Assembly: GCA_036419695.1 (NCBI GenBank)
Contig: CP143946.1
Span: 1,792,001-1,856,000, forward strand
Origin: [Clostridium] symbiosum
GTDB lineage: Bacteria > Bacillota > Clostridia > Lachnospirales > Lachnospiraceae
Direction of reading: 5' to 3'
DNA: 64,000 nt
Below, piece after piece: positions 33,800 through 41,084 of this stretch. The notes under the pieces were generated by a model. It searched no databases, was not told the DNA's origin, and saw nothing but the letters and a program-made list of their open reading frames with translations. Numbering within the stretch: the stretch's first letter is position 1; each line of letters starts with the position of its first letter. Made by a program: the position numbers and the translations under genes.

Positions 33800-35188
33800 A
33801 TGGAACAGAAAGCGATAGAGATATCAGAAAATTATGACGCAATTATAATCGGCTTTGGAAAAGGTGGAAAGACACTGGCGAAAGCGCTGGGAGATGCGGG
33901 ACAGAAGACGGTGATGATTGAGAAATCCCCTAAAATGTATGGAGGAACCTGTCCGAATGTCGGATGTATACCGACCAAGTCGTATGTCTACCGGGCGGGG
34001 CTCGCAGCGGCCGCGGGAGGCAGTTTTGAGGAGAAGGCCGCAGCATACAGGGAAGCCGTAGAACACAAGGATGAACTAACGGGAAGGCTGCGTGCAAAGA
34101 ACCACCTGAAGCTGTCGAGCCATCCGAATATTACGGTAATGGACGGCCCGGCCCGGTTCGTTTCATCTCACGAGGTCGAGGTGGAACATGAAGGTACGGT
34201 CACGAGGCTTGCGGGAAGCCGGATTTTTATAAACACCGGCGCTTCCGCTTTTATCCCTCCGATTGACGGGATAAAAGGCAATCCTTTTGTATATACAAGC
34301 GAGACTCTTCTGGATCTGAAAGAACTTCCGAAGAAACTGGTGATCATAGGAGGAGGCTACATTGGAGTTGAATTTTCCTCCATCTATGCAAACTTTGGCT
34401 CAGAGGTGACGGTTCTCCAGGATGAAGACGTATTTCTTCCCAGGGAGGATGCCGATATCGCAGATGCGGTGAGGAAATCCCTGGCATCCAGAGGCGTTGA
34501 GGTGCTGACCGGCGTAAAAGTAAGGTCGGTGCGGCAGGCGCAGGAGAATGCGGCAGTCACATTTGAAGACGGCGAAGGGGAAAAGACCCTGAGTGCCGAC
34601 GCGGTCCTTGTTGCAACGGGACGCAGGCCGGAGACGGGCGGCCTTAACCTGGAAGCAGCCGGTATTGAGGTGGATTCAAGAGGCGGAATCATCACCGATG
34701 ACTCCATGATGACAACGGCCCCTGAAGTTTATGCGATGGGAGATGTGACGGGCGGCCTTCAGTTTACCTATATTTCTCTGGACGACAGCCGAATCATCAG
34801 ATCCAGGATTCTCGGTGACGGGAGCTATACGCGGAAGAAGAGAGGAGCCGTACCCTACAGCGTTTTCCTGGCTCCTGCGTTTTCCAGGGTAGGGCTCAGT
34901 GAGAAGGATGCCATAGCGGCGGGATATCAGGTAAAGATTGCCAGACTTGCCGCGGCGGATATTGTCAAGTCAAAGGTGCTGGAGCAGACCGACGGCCTTT
35001 TAAAAGCTGTCATCGATGAGAAGACAGGACTGATACTGGGAGCCCACCTCTTCTGCGAGGAATCTTATGAACTGATTAATATTATCAAAATGGCCATGGA
35101 TACAAAAGCGCCGTACACCATGCTCAGAGACATGATCTTTACCCATCCCACGATGGCGGAAGCGTTTAACGACTTATTTGCCGTATAA
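33800..35188 (+). CDS. FAD-dependent disulfide reductase, MerA/RclA-like (probable hypothiocyanous acid reductase)
   Basis: 462 residues from the ATG at 33800 (GGGAGATAAG upstream); an upstream start at 33707 lies in the promoter. The FAD-binding GFGKGGKTLA and the redox pair C51/C56 in GGTCPNVGCIPTK are present. NAD(P)H site VIIGGGYIGVEFS, second FAD motif YAMGDVTGG and a C-terminal dimerisation domain follow. The proline after the first Cys and overall form fit RclA/S. aureus MerA-type enzymes, which reduce HOSCN and resist oxidants, rather than lipoamide dehydrogenase. The Rrf2 regulator three genes along supports that role. Confidence 0.83.
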   Translation: MEQKAIEISENYDAIIIGFGKGGKTLAKALGDAGQKTVMIEKSPKMYGGTCPNVGCIPTKSYVYRAGLAAAAGGSFEEKAAAYREAVEHKDELTGRLRAKNHLKLSSHPNITVMDGPARFVSSHEVEVEHEGTVTRLAGSRIFINTGASAFIPPIDGIKGNPFVYTSETLLDLKELPKKLVIIGGGYIGVEFSSIYANFGSEVTVLQDEDVFLPREDADIADAVRKSLASRGVEVLTGVKVRSVRQAQENAAVTFEDGEGEKTLSADAVLVATGRRPETGGLNLEAAGIEVDSRGGIITDDSMMTTAPEVYAMGDVTGGLQFTYISLDDSRIIRSRILGDGSYTRKKRGAVPYSVFLAPAFSRVGLSEKDAIAAGYQVKIARLAAADIVKSKVLEQTDGLLKAVIDEKTGLILGAHLFCEESYELINIIKMAMDTKAPYTMLRDMIFTHPTMAEAFNDLFAV

Positions 35189-35243
35189 ACCGGCTGTAAC
35201 AAGACGAAACTAGAATTTTACAAGACATAAAGGAGTGTACTAT

Positions 35244-36632
35244 ATGGGATTTTCATTAGATATCAGTGTACCGGTTCTGACAGTGTTTTTTCAGGGCCTG
35301 ATCAGCTTTTTTTCACCCTGTGTACTGCCGCTGATACCGTTATACATCGGGTATCTGTCCGGAGGCACCGGAAGCCGGGGAGAGGACGGCAGAATCTATT
35401 ATAAGAGAAGCAAGGTAATGACGCATACGCTTTTCTTCGTAATCGGAGTCAGCTTTGCTTTCTTCCTCCTGGGACTGGGATTTTCAGCCATGGGCAACTT
35501 CTTTAATAAAAACCAGCTGATGTTTGCAAGGGTCGGCGGCATCATCGTCGTACTTTTCGGTCTGTACCAGCTCGGCGTTTTCGGGACCAGCGCCATGCTC
35601 GGCAAAGAGAGAAGACTTCCCTTCAAACTTGATACTGTTGCCATGTCGCCGATTACTGCCCTGATTATGGGCTTTACGTTCAGCTTTGCGTGGACACCCT
35701 GCGTAGGACCGGCTCTGGCCAGTGTTCTCCTGATGGCGGCCTCGGCCAGCACAAAGGCAATGGCCTTTATGCTGATAGGCGTTTACACGGCGGGCTTTGT
35801 GCTTCCGTTCCTGGCGGTTGGCCTGTTTACCACTTCTTTGCTGGAATTCTTTAAGAGCCATATGAACGTTGTAAAGTATACGGTAAGAGTCGGCGGAATC
35901 CTGATGGTATTCATGGGAATACTGATGTTTACCGGAAAGATGAATGCTGTAACCGGTTACCTTTCAAGGCTTACACCGCCTTCGGGAACTGAGTATAATA
36001 CAGGCGCCGGCAGTACGGAGGAATCCACAGAGGCGGCTTCCAAAGAAGAAAAGGCGCCTGAAGATACAACGGAAAATGCGCCCCGGCCGGGAAGCGGAGA
36101 GACAGCCGGCGGAGAGACGGCGGAAAATAACGGTTCCGCAGCCGGAGAAACCGCTTCGGGTGAGACTGCAGCGGAAGAGCCAGTACTGATGCCTGCAATC
36201 GATTTTACCCTGACGGATCAGTTTGGCAATACCCATACGCTGTCGGATTATAAAGGAAAGACCGTTTTCCTGAACTTCTGGGCAACATGGTGTCCGCCGT
36301 GCCGCGCCGAGATGCCGGATATCCAGAAGCTTTATGACACTTATGACACGGAAGGCGACGACGCCCTGATCGTACTTGGCATTGCCGCACCGAATATGGG
36401 AAGTGAGAAGTCGGAAGAAGGAATCAAAGAATTCCTGAGTGAAAATGGATATACGTATCCTGTCGTGATGGATACGACGGGTGAGATGTTTACAGCTTAT
36501 GGAATTTATTCTTTCCCAACCACGTTTATGATTGACCGTGACGGCAATGTATTTGGATATGCCAGCGGCCAGCTCAGTGAGGATATGATGAAGAGCATCA
36601 TCGATCAGACGATGGCAGGAAAGAGAAATTAA
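35244..36632 (+). CDS. CcdA-type electron carrier fused to a TlpA-like thioredoxin
   Basis: 462 residues from ATG 35244 (AAGGAGTG upstream). Residues 1-235 form six helices of the CcdA/DsbD membrane domain with its conserved cysteines (SPCVLPLIP, C26; FAWTPCVGP). A Glu/Ala/Gly-rich, low-complexity linker (about 250-315) leads to an extracellular thioredoxin domain with C350-P-P-C353 in NFWATWCPPC and the cis-Pro loop YSFPTTFMID. It carries reducing power from cytoplasmic thioredoxin across the membrane to exported proteins or peroxides. It lies 55 bp after the disulfide reductase. Confidence 0.9.
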   Translation: MGFSLDISVPVLTVFFQGLISFFSPCVLPLIPLYIGYLSGGTGSRGEDGRIYYKRSKVMTHTLFFVIGVSFAFFLLGLGFSAMGNFFNKNQLMFARVGGIIVVLFGLYQLGVFGTSAMLGKERRLPFKLDTVAMSPITALIMGFTFSFAWTPCVGPALASVLLMAASASTKAMAFMLIGVYTAGFVLPFLAVGLFTTSLLEFFKSHMNVVKYTVRVGGILMVFMGILMFTGKMNAVTGYLSRLTPPSGTEYNTGAGSTEESTEAASKEEKAPEDTTENAPRPGSGETAGGETAENNGSAAGETASGETAAEEPVLMPAIDFTLTDQFGNTHTLSDYKGKTVFLNFWATWCPPCRAEMPDIQKLYDTYDTEGDDALIVLGIAAPNMGSEKSEEGIKEFLSENGYTYPVVMDTTGEMFTAYGIYSFPTTFMIDRDGNVFGYASGQLSEDMMKSIIDQTMAGKRN

Positions 36633-36659
36633 GCAAAATGCTGCAAGGGGGATGAGAAT

Positions 36660-37088
36660 ATGACCAGCGAATTTACAATTGCAGTGCACGCCCTTGTATT
36701 TTTATCACACAAGGGGACTGTTTACTCCAGCGAAGGGCTCGCGGAGAATGTGTGCACAAATGCCGCCAGAATCAGGAAGGTGATGGCAAAACTTAAAAAA
36801 GCGGATCTGATTAAAACGAAGGAAGGGGCCGAGGGCGGATACCTTTTCCACAGGGATGCCTCGGAGGTGAATCTTTTAATGATTGCGGATGCGCTTCAGG
36901 CTTCCTTTGTTACCACAGCATGGAAAAGCGGAGATCCCGAGAAAGACTGCCTTGTCTCATCGGGGATGGCCGGGGTCATGACGGAGATTTACGACGGTCT
37001 GGACCAGAGATGCCGTGAACGGTTAAAAGAGATTACGATATCAGACATAGAAGACCGGATATTTGCGTCACATCCGGATAAACGGTAA
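36660..37088 (+). CDS. Rrf2-family regulator, HypR-like redox sensor
   Basis: 142 residues with the Rrf2 winged helix (FTIAVHALVFLSHK ... VCTNAARIRKVMAKLKKADLI ... EGGYLF). It lacks the three clustered cysteines of iron-sulfur Rrf2 proteins but has C32 and C97, close to the Cys33/Cys99 pair through which S. aureus HypR senses hypochlorite. HypR represses merA-hypR there; here a MerA-like gene lies two genes upstream in the same operon. Its probable sites are the inverted repeats at 33723-33778 (inference). GGGGGATG is the ribosome site. Confidence 0.82.
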   Translation: MTSEFTIAVHALVFLSHKGTVYSSEGLAENVCTNAARIRKVMAKLKKADLIKTKEGAEGGYLFHRDASEVNLLMIADALQASFVTTAWKSGDPEKDCLVSSGMAGVMTEIYDGLDQRCRERLKEITISDIEDRIFASHPDKR

Positions 37089-37151
37089 AAAGAATTAAGG
37101 TACGGGAAATATAACTGAATAGAGATACGAAAAAAGATACGATTCAAACAG

Positions 37152-37212
37152 ACGGCGCAGGCCTCCGGTTTGTCACAATGGAAAGTTGTGGCAAGCCGAA
37201 GGCCTGCGCCGT
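37152..37212. terminator. Long bidirectional terminator hairpin
   Basis: ACGGCGCAGGCC (37152-37163) pairs with GGCCTGCGCCGT (37201-37212), and the stem continues imperfectly inward (TCCGGTTTGTCACAA against TTGTGGCAAGCCGA). It lies between convergent genes. Confidence 0.85.
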
Positions 37213-37266
37213 TATTCTACAGCAAAACCGGTTATGTTACAATCAGCAGATTTCACACAACGGGAA

Positions 37267-37773
37267 TCAGTCTTTTACAAGTATTTTCAGTATTTCTGCC
37301 ATGTACATGGTGTGGTAATCCTTATTGGGATACCATTTTGCATCGTTTTCTTTGGCGATGAAGTTCTCATACGGCATCTCATCCTGGTAAATTTTTTTGC
37401 ACACAAAGATGAGATCCGCTTCCTCAAACGCGGCGGTGCCGTCGGTGAAATACGGTGTGAGGCCGGTTTCTGTAACTTTGTCGTGATCCCTTCCGGAAAC
37501 AGATCCGCAGATATTCAGGGCTTTTTTATATTCGGGACCGTAGAAGGAGAGGGTAAAGGTGTCGTTCGCATCGACAAATTCTTTTGTATAGCGCTGAGGC
37601 CGGATATAGCAGGTTACCACATTCTTCCCCCAGAATACTCCGGCGCCGCCCCAGCTGGCAGTCATCGTGTTAAATTTCTTTTCATCACCGGCTGTGATTA
37701 ACATCCAGTCGGAACCGATTCTGGTGAATGGGTTAAAGGTAAGCTCTTCTGCTTTTATTTCTCTAAAGCTCAT
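37267..37773 (-). CDS. Flavin reductase-like protein (flavoredoxin family)
   Basis: 168 residues beginning MSFREIKAEELTFNPF. The FNTMTASWGGAGVFWGK segment and YIRPQRYTKEFV are characteristic of the FMN-binding flavin reductase-like/flavoredoxin family in Clostridia. It should bind FMN and move electrons from NAD(P)H or ferredoxin. AAAGGAGACGAT precedes the ATG. It is convergent with the Rrf2 gene and seems a single-gene unit. Confidence 0.85.
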   Translation of the reverse strand: MSFREIKAEELTFNPFTRIGSDWMLITAGDEKKFNTMTASWGGAGVFWGKNVVTCYIRPQRYTKEFVDANDTFTLSFYGPEYKKALNICGSVSGRDHDKVTETGLTPYFTDGTAAFEEADLIFVCKKIYQDEMPYENFIAKENDAKWYPNKDYHTMYMAEILKILVKD

Positions 37774-38222
37774 GGTATCGTCTCCTTTTCATAGTGAAAT
37801 ATTATTAACACTATACAGTTATTTAGCACAAACTGCTAAAAAAATCAAGAATAACGCAGGCTTTTCTGTAATTTGTGCCATCCGGCCGCTGCTGTTTCCT
37901 CCGTGTTCATCAACATGTACCGCGATGCGCAGAAATGGTGGAGAAATGACGCACTGCGCAGCGCGCCAAAAGAAGGAATACGGTAATGAATCATAATATG
38001 GAATGGGGAGACAGAATTCGGAAAATGTGGTAAAATCATAGTGAACAGACCAGCCGGGGCGGCTTCTGGAGGCCGCCCTGAACTTTGCCGGCGACTGGGC
38101 AGAGTGCAGTGTAAGAAGGATGGAATCGAGGAGTCGGTAAAATGCGGCGCCGTGGATCAATCGGACCAGACAGAGCCGGCACACTGAGAGCGCGTTAAAA
38201 GTAATTTCGGGAGGAAGCAGTT
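37774..38222 (+). other. 449-bp intergenic region with a weak promoter and structured leader
   Basis: Holds no credible gene. GAGACA (38008-38013), 17 bp, TAAAAT (38031-38036) could start the transcript of the gene at 38223, giving a leader of about 180 nt. The leader contains GGGCGGC (38057-38063) / GCCGCCC (38072-38078) and other GC-rich pairings. I could not match it to a known riboswitch. Confidence 0.45.
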
Positions 38223-39254
38223 ATGAGAGACAAAAGAGTAAATGAGAAGAAAAACAGAATAAAGCCAGTCAGGACATGGCTCCTTCTTCTGGCCGCCGCC
38301 GGAATGACATTTGCCGGCACGATCACGGCCGTGGCGGAGGAGGACCGCACGCCTGTGGAGGGGGTGGCGCTCGATGTGGCGTCCTCGATTGAGGTGAAGG
38401 ACAGCGGCTCCGATGTGGAGGTGACGACCGGCTCAGAAGGATGTTATATAGCAAATGTGGATGTGATCAACGAGCCGAACGGAGAGTGGAAACACAAAGA
38501 CAAGCCCAAGGTGGAGGTGACGCTGGAGGCGGAGTCCGATTACTATTTCAAATCGGGATTCGGCAAGAAAAAAGTAAGCCTGACCGGTTCAAAGGGAAGC
38601 GTAAGTTCCGTGAGAAGAAAGAGTGCGGAGGAACTGATCGTGACGGTGACCTTAAAAGCCCTGAAGGCGGACGACAATGACTATGAGCTGGACACGGACG
38701 AAGTGGAGTGGAATGAATACAGCGGAGTGGGAGCGTGGAGTGACAGTGAGGACGCCTCCTATTATGAGCTGCGTCTTTACCGTGACGACAAGTTTGTGAC
38801 ATCTGTCCGCCCGGTGAAAGAGACCTTTTATAATTTTTCAAAATACATCACCAGCGCCGGCACCTACCGTTTTGAAGTGCGGGCCTACTATAATTCATCA
38901 CGAAAAGGCGAGTGGCAGGAATCCGACACGTTGGAGGTATCTGCGGAGAAAGCGGCGGAACTCACGGCAGCGGCCGCCTATAAACCGAGCGGCAGCGGTC
39001 CTGCGGCGGGAACCTGGAAAAGTGATGCGGTGGGCTGGTGGTACAGCAATTCGGATGGGACGTATGTGACGAATAACTGGCAGCAGATAGACGGGAAATG
39101 GTATTTCTTCAACGAACAGGGATACAGGATGACCGGATGGGTCAACTGGAAGGAAAAATGGTATTTCCTGAATGAGAATGGGGAGATGCTGACAAATTCG
39201 GCGACGCCGGACGGGAAATATGTCGGCGAAGACGGCGTTCTGGCCCAACAGTGA
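38223..39254 (+). CDS. Secreted protein with C-terminal cell-wall-binding repeats
   Basis: 343 residues. A basic start and hydrophobic signal peptide (TWLLLLAAAGMTFAGTITA) end near AVAEE. Residues about 40-245 are an unrecognised beta-rich region with a probable fibronectin-like part (YYELRLYRDDKFVTSV). Residues about 265-335 are choline-binding-type (CW_binding) repeats, with GWWYSNSDGTYVTNNW, DGKWYFFNEQGYRMTG and KWYFLNENGEMLTN. It should sit non-covalently on the cell wall. CGGGAGGAAG lies 7 bp before the ATG. Confidence 0.85.
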   Translation: MRDKRVNEKKNRIKPVRTWLLLLAAAGMTFAGTITAVAEEDRTPVEGVALDVASSIEVKDSGSDVEVTTGSEGCYIANVDVINEPNGEWKHKDKPKVEVTLEAESDYYFKSGFGKKKVSLTGSKGSVSSVRRKSAEELIVTVTLKALKADDNDYELDTDEVEWNEYSGVGAWSDSEDASYYELRLYRDDKFVTSVRPVKETFYNFSKYITSAGTYRFEVRAYYNSSRKGEWQESDTLEVSAEKAAELTAAAAYKPSGSGPAAGTWKSDAVGWWYSNSDGTYVTNNWQQIDGKWYFFNEQGYRMTGWVNWKEKWYFLNENGEMLTNSATPDGKYVGEDGVLAQQ

Positions 39255-39266
39255 CAGCAGTATGAC

Positions 39267-39309
39267 GAAAACCCGGTCCGCAGAAGGAAGCTCTGCGGAC
39301 CGGGTTTTC
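39267..39309 (+). terminator. Perfect 18-bp terminator hairpin
   Basis: The arms 39267-39284 and 39292-39309 are fully complementary, with GAAAACCCGG at the left and CCGGGTTTTC at the right and a 7-base loop. Confidence 0.92.
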
Positions 39310-39426
39310 GCTCGCGGTAAACGGCATTATAGTCCGGCGGCAGGTGGCAAAAGAGCTTAAAAGGACATATTATACATGAGGTGGACATACTGAAAATTCA
39401 CCGAATTACTCTGAAGGGAGAAAAAA

Positions 39427-39537
39427 ATGTCACAGCCAGGTTTTCCAACCAATAATCCTCCAATCAGCCATGAGGATACGGTAAAACCGCAGGATGAGAG
39501 GATGGAGGAACAGAGCGTGGACGGCCGGACGGCATGA
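39427..39537 (+). CDS. Possible 36-residue peptide
   Basis: Begins MSQPGFPTNNPPISHEDTV and ends VDGRTA. GAAGGGAG lies 8 bp before the ATG. It is hydrophilic and proline-rich, with no signal peptide and no family recognised. It could be the remnant start of a longer protein. It is the only coding candidate in the gap before the GerMN lipoprotein. Confidence 0.4.
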   Translation: MSQPGFPTNNPPISHEDTVKPQDERMEEQSVDGRTA

Positions 39538-39652
39538 TGAGAAGTACAAAATATTGTAAGAATACGTAATAGAATCTCTATCAAAAACAAACCCCTCCTG
39601 TGTTACAATAAAACAAAGAAGCACGTTTTACCGCAGCACGGGAGGAGATATT

Positions 39653-40570
39653 ATGAAACAAAGAATCAGTTCGGGAAAATGCATTACAGGTATTATGCTC
39701 ATGGCTGCGCTGGCCCTGTCTTTGACGGCGTGTTCGGCGGGACGAAAGAGCGGGGAAACGAATTTACCGGGAAAGAGCTCCGAGATCGAAGAAGAAGTTC
39801 CGGGCAGCAGTGAGCCGGCCGACAGAGATGCCGCCGTGGAACAGAGCCGGGCAGCCATTGAGACGGATGAAGAGAAACAGATGCTTGAAACACAGGATGA
39901 AGCCGGGACGAAAGTGACGATATACCACGGCAACGATACGGTGGAGATGATGGTGACAAAAGAGGCGCTGCTTCCTGACTTAACTGCCGAAAACCTGGCG
40001 GACGCTCTGATTGAAGCAGGTGTCCTGGAGAAGGGCGTAAAAGTAAATTCATTGGAAATATCGGAAAAAGAGGGGATGACATACCTGGAGCTTGATTTTA
40101 ACGAAGCATTCCTCACGAAACTGAACAGAATGGGAACTTCGGGAGAGTATTTCTATATGGGAGGCGTTGTCAACACGTTCCTGAAGGCGTTTGACGCATA
40201 TGCGGTAAAGATCACCGTCGATGGAAAACCGGCCGAGAGCGGCCATAACATCTACAGCGAAGCTCTCCGCTTTTTCAGGCCCAATCCGGGAGAAATAACG
40301 GGCAAATATAAATTCGTAGCTTCAGAGGAGGTTCTCAAACCCTTCGTGGAGCTCGGCGAAGACGGCCGTTTTATTTTTGAATATTCAGTCCTGATGAGCT
40401 CTATACCGATGGGAGACTATGAGCTGGAGAACGGCAGGGTGGTAATGAAACGGCAGGGAACCGACGCAGTCTACGTGTTTGACATCCAGGGGGAAAACCT
40501 GGTGTATGACAAGGACGGATCCACGGATACCGGACTGGAAGATAAAGCCGTGTTTGAGCCGAGTTACTGA
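39653..40570 (+). CDS. GerMN-domain lipoprotein
   Basis: 305 residues. The lipobox LTAC gives lipid attachment at C27. After an acidic linker, residues about 85-205 form a GerMN (sporulation/germination) domain (VTIYHGNDTVEMM; ADALIEAGVL; VNTFLKAFDAYAVKITVDGKP). Residues 215-305 form a second beta-rich domain. GerMN domains are found in spore-germination and cell-envelope lipoproteins; this one's role is unknown. GGGAGGAG precedes the ATG; lipidation would depend on Lgt, encoded at 56301. Confidence 0.85.
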   Translation: MKQRISSGKCITGIMLMAALALSLTACSAGRKSGETNLPGKSSEIEEEVPGSSEPADRDAAVEQSRAAIETDEEKQMLETQDEAGTKVTIYHGNDTVEMMVTKEALLPDLTAENLADALIEAGVLEKGVKVNSLEISEKEGMTYLELDFNEAFLTKLNRMGTSGEYFYMGGVVNTFLKAFDAYAVKITVDGKPAESGHNIYSEALRFFRPNPGEITGKYKFVASEEVLKPFVELGEDGRFIFEYSVLMSSIPMGDYELENGRVVMKRQGTDAVYVFDIQGENLVYDKDGSTDTGLEDKAVFEPSY

Positions 40571-40608
40571 TAAACGGGTACAACCAAAAAACATAGTGTA
40601 TGGCCTGG

Positions 40609-40644
40609 ACGGTTCTGCATCCCAACCCGCGGATGCAGAACCGT
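40609..40644 (+). terminator. Hairpin terminator after GerMN gene
   Basis: ACGGTTCTGCATCC (40609-40622), 8-base loop, GGATGCAGAACCGT (40631-40644). The stem is perfect but no T-run follows. Confidence 0.7.
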
Positions 40645-40831
40645 TCTGTGTCCGGATTTTGGACGCCTGGAACAGCCATACCCAAGATATGGTAATATAT
40701 GGGAAAAACTAATAATGGCGGGGCGCAGAAAACCGGGGTATTTTTTTCCATAAATGCCTCGCATTCCTTTGAATTCAGGCATTTCCCAGCATCGGGACCA
40801 AACGGATGGTATTGAAAGAATCAGTTATAAA

Positions 40832-40879
40832 ACACAAGATATGGTAGTGTGAAAAGAAAAACGAACTAATATATGGTAT
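40832..40879 (+). promoter_or_regulatory. Tandem NrdR-box-like sites upstream of nrdD
   Basis: Box 1 ACACAAGATATGGTAG (40832-40847) and box 2 AACTAATATATGGTAT (40864-40879) resemble the NrdR consensus ACAC(A/T)ATATAT(A/T)GTGT (12 and 11 of 16 by eye). Their starts are exactly 32 bp apart, the three-helical-turn spacing known for NrdR pairs, and they abut the -35 box. Confidence 0.7.
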
Positions 40880-40886
40880 TTTGATG

Positions 40887-40915
40887 TTGACAGTATTTGT
40901 ATCCTGGCTTATACT
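40887..40915 (+). promoter_or_regulatory. Sigma-A promoter of nrdDG
   Basis: TTGACA (40887-40892), 17 bp, TATACT (40910-40915). The leader to the start codon is about 165 nt. Confidence 0.85.
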
Positions 40916-40972
40916 AATAAGGCAAAAGCGATACCGGAACGCATCACGTGAAGGCTACCGCCGCCAACAACG

Positions 40973-40996
40973 AAAAGCACGGTTTGCCGGCTTTTT
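40973..40996 (+). terminator. Terminator-like hairpin inside the nrdD leader
   Basis: AAAAGC, bulged A, CGG (40973-40982), TTTG loop, CCG-GCTTTTT (40987-40996). Placed 55 bases after the start site it could attenuate transcription. Confidence 0.55.
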
Positions 40997-41084
40997 ATTG
41001 TCAAACAACTAATGGATGCCGGACCAGCGGCCCGGCTCACGATACTACCATATATAGAATGAGTTACAGGAGGAAGTTTGGGGT

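Noticed and set aside
35964..36689. 241-codon minus-strand frame across the CcdA-TlpA and Rrf2 genes
   Set aside because: Shadow of two well-supported plus-strand genes, crossing their boundary.
38042..38222. Cyclic di-GMP riboswitch in the leader of the wall-binding protein
   Set aside because: Tetraloop-receptor and GCAAA-type core motifs of class I are not seen; only generic GC-rich pairing.
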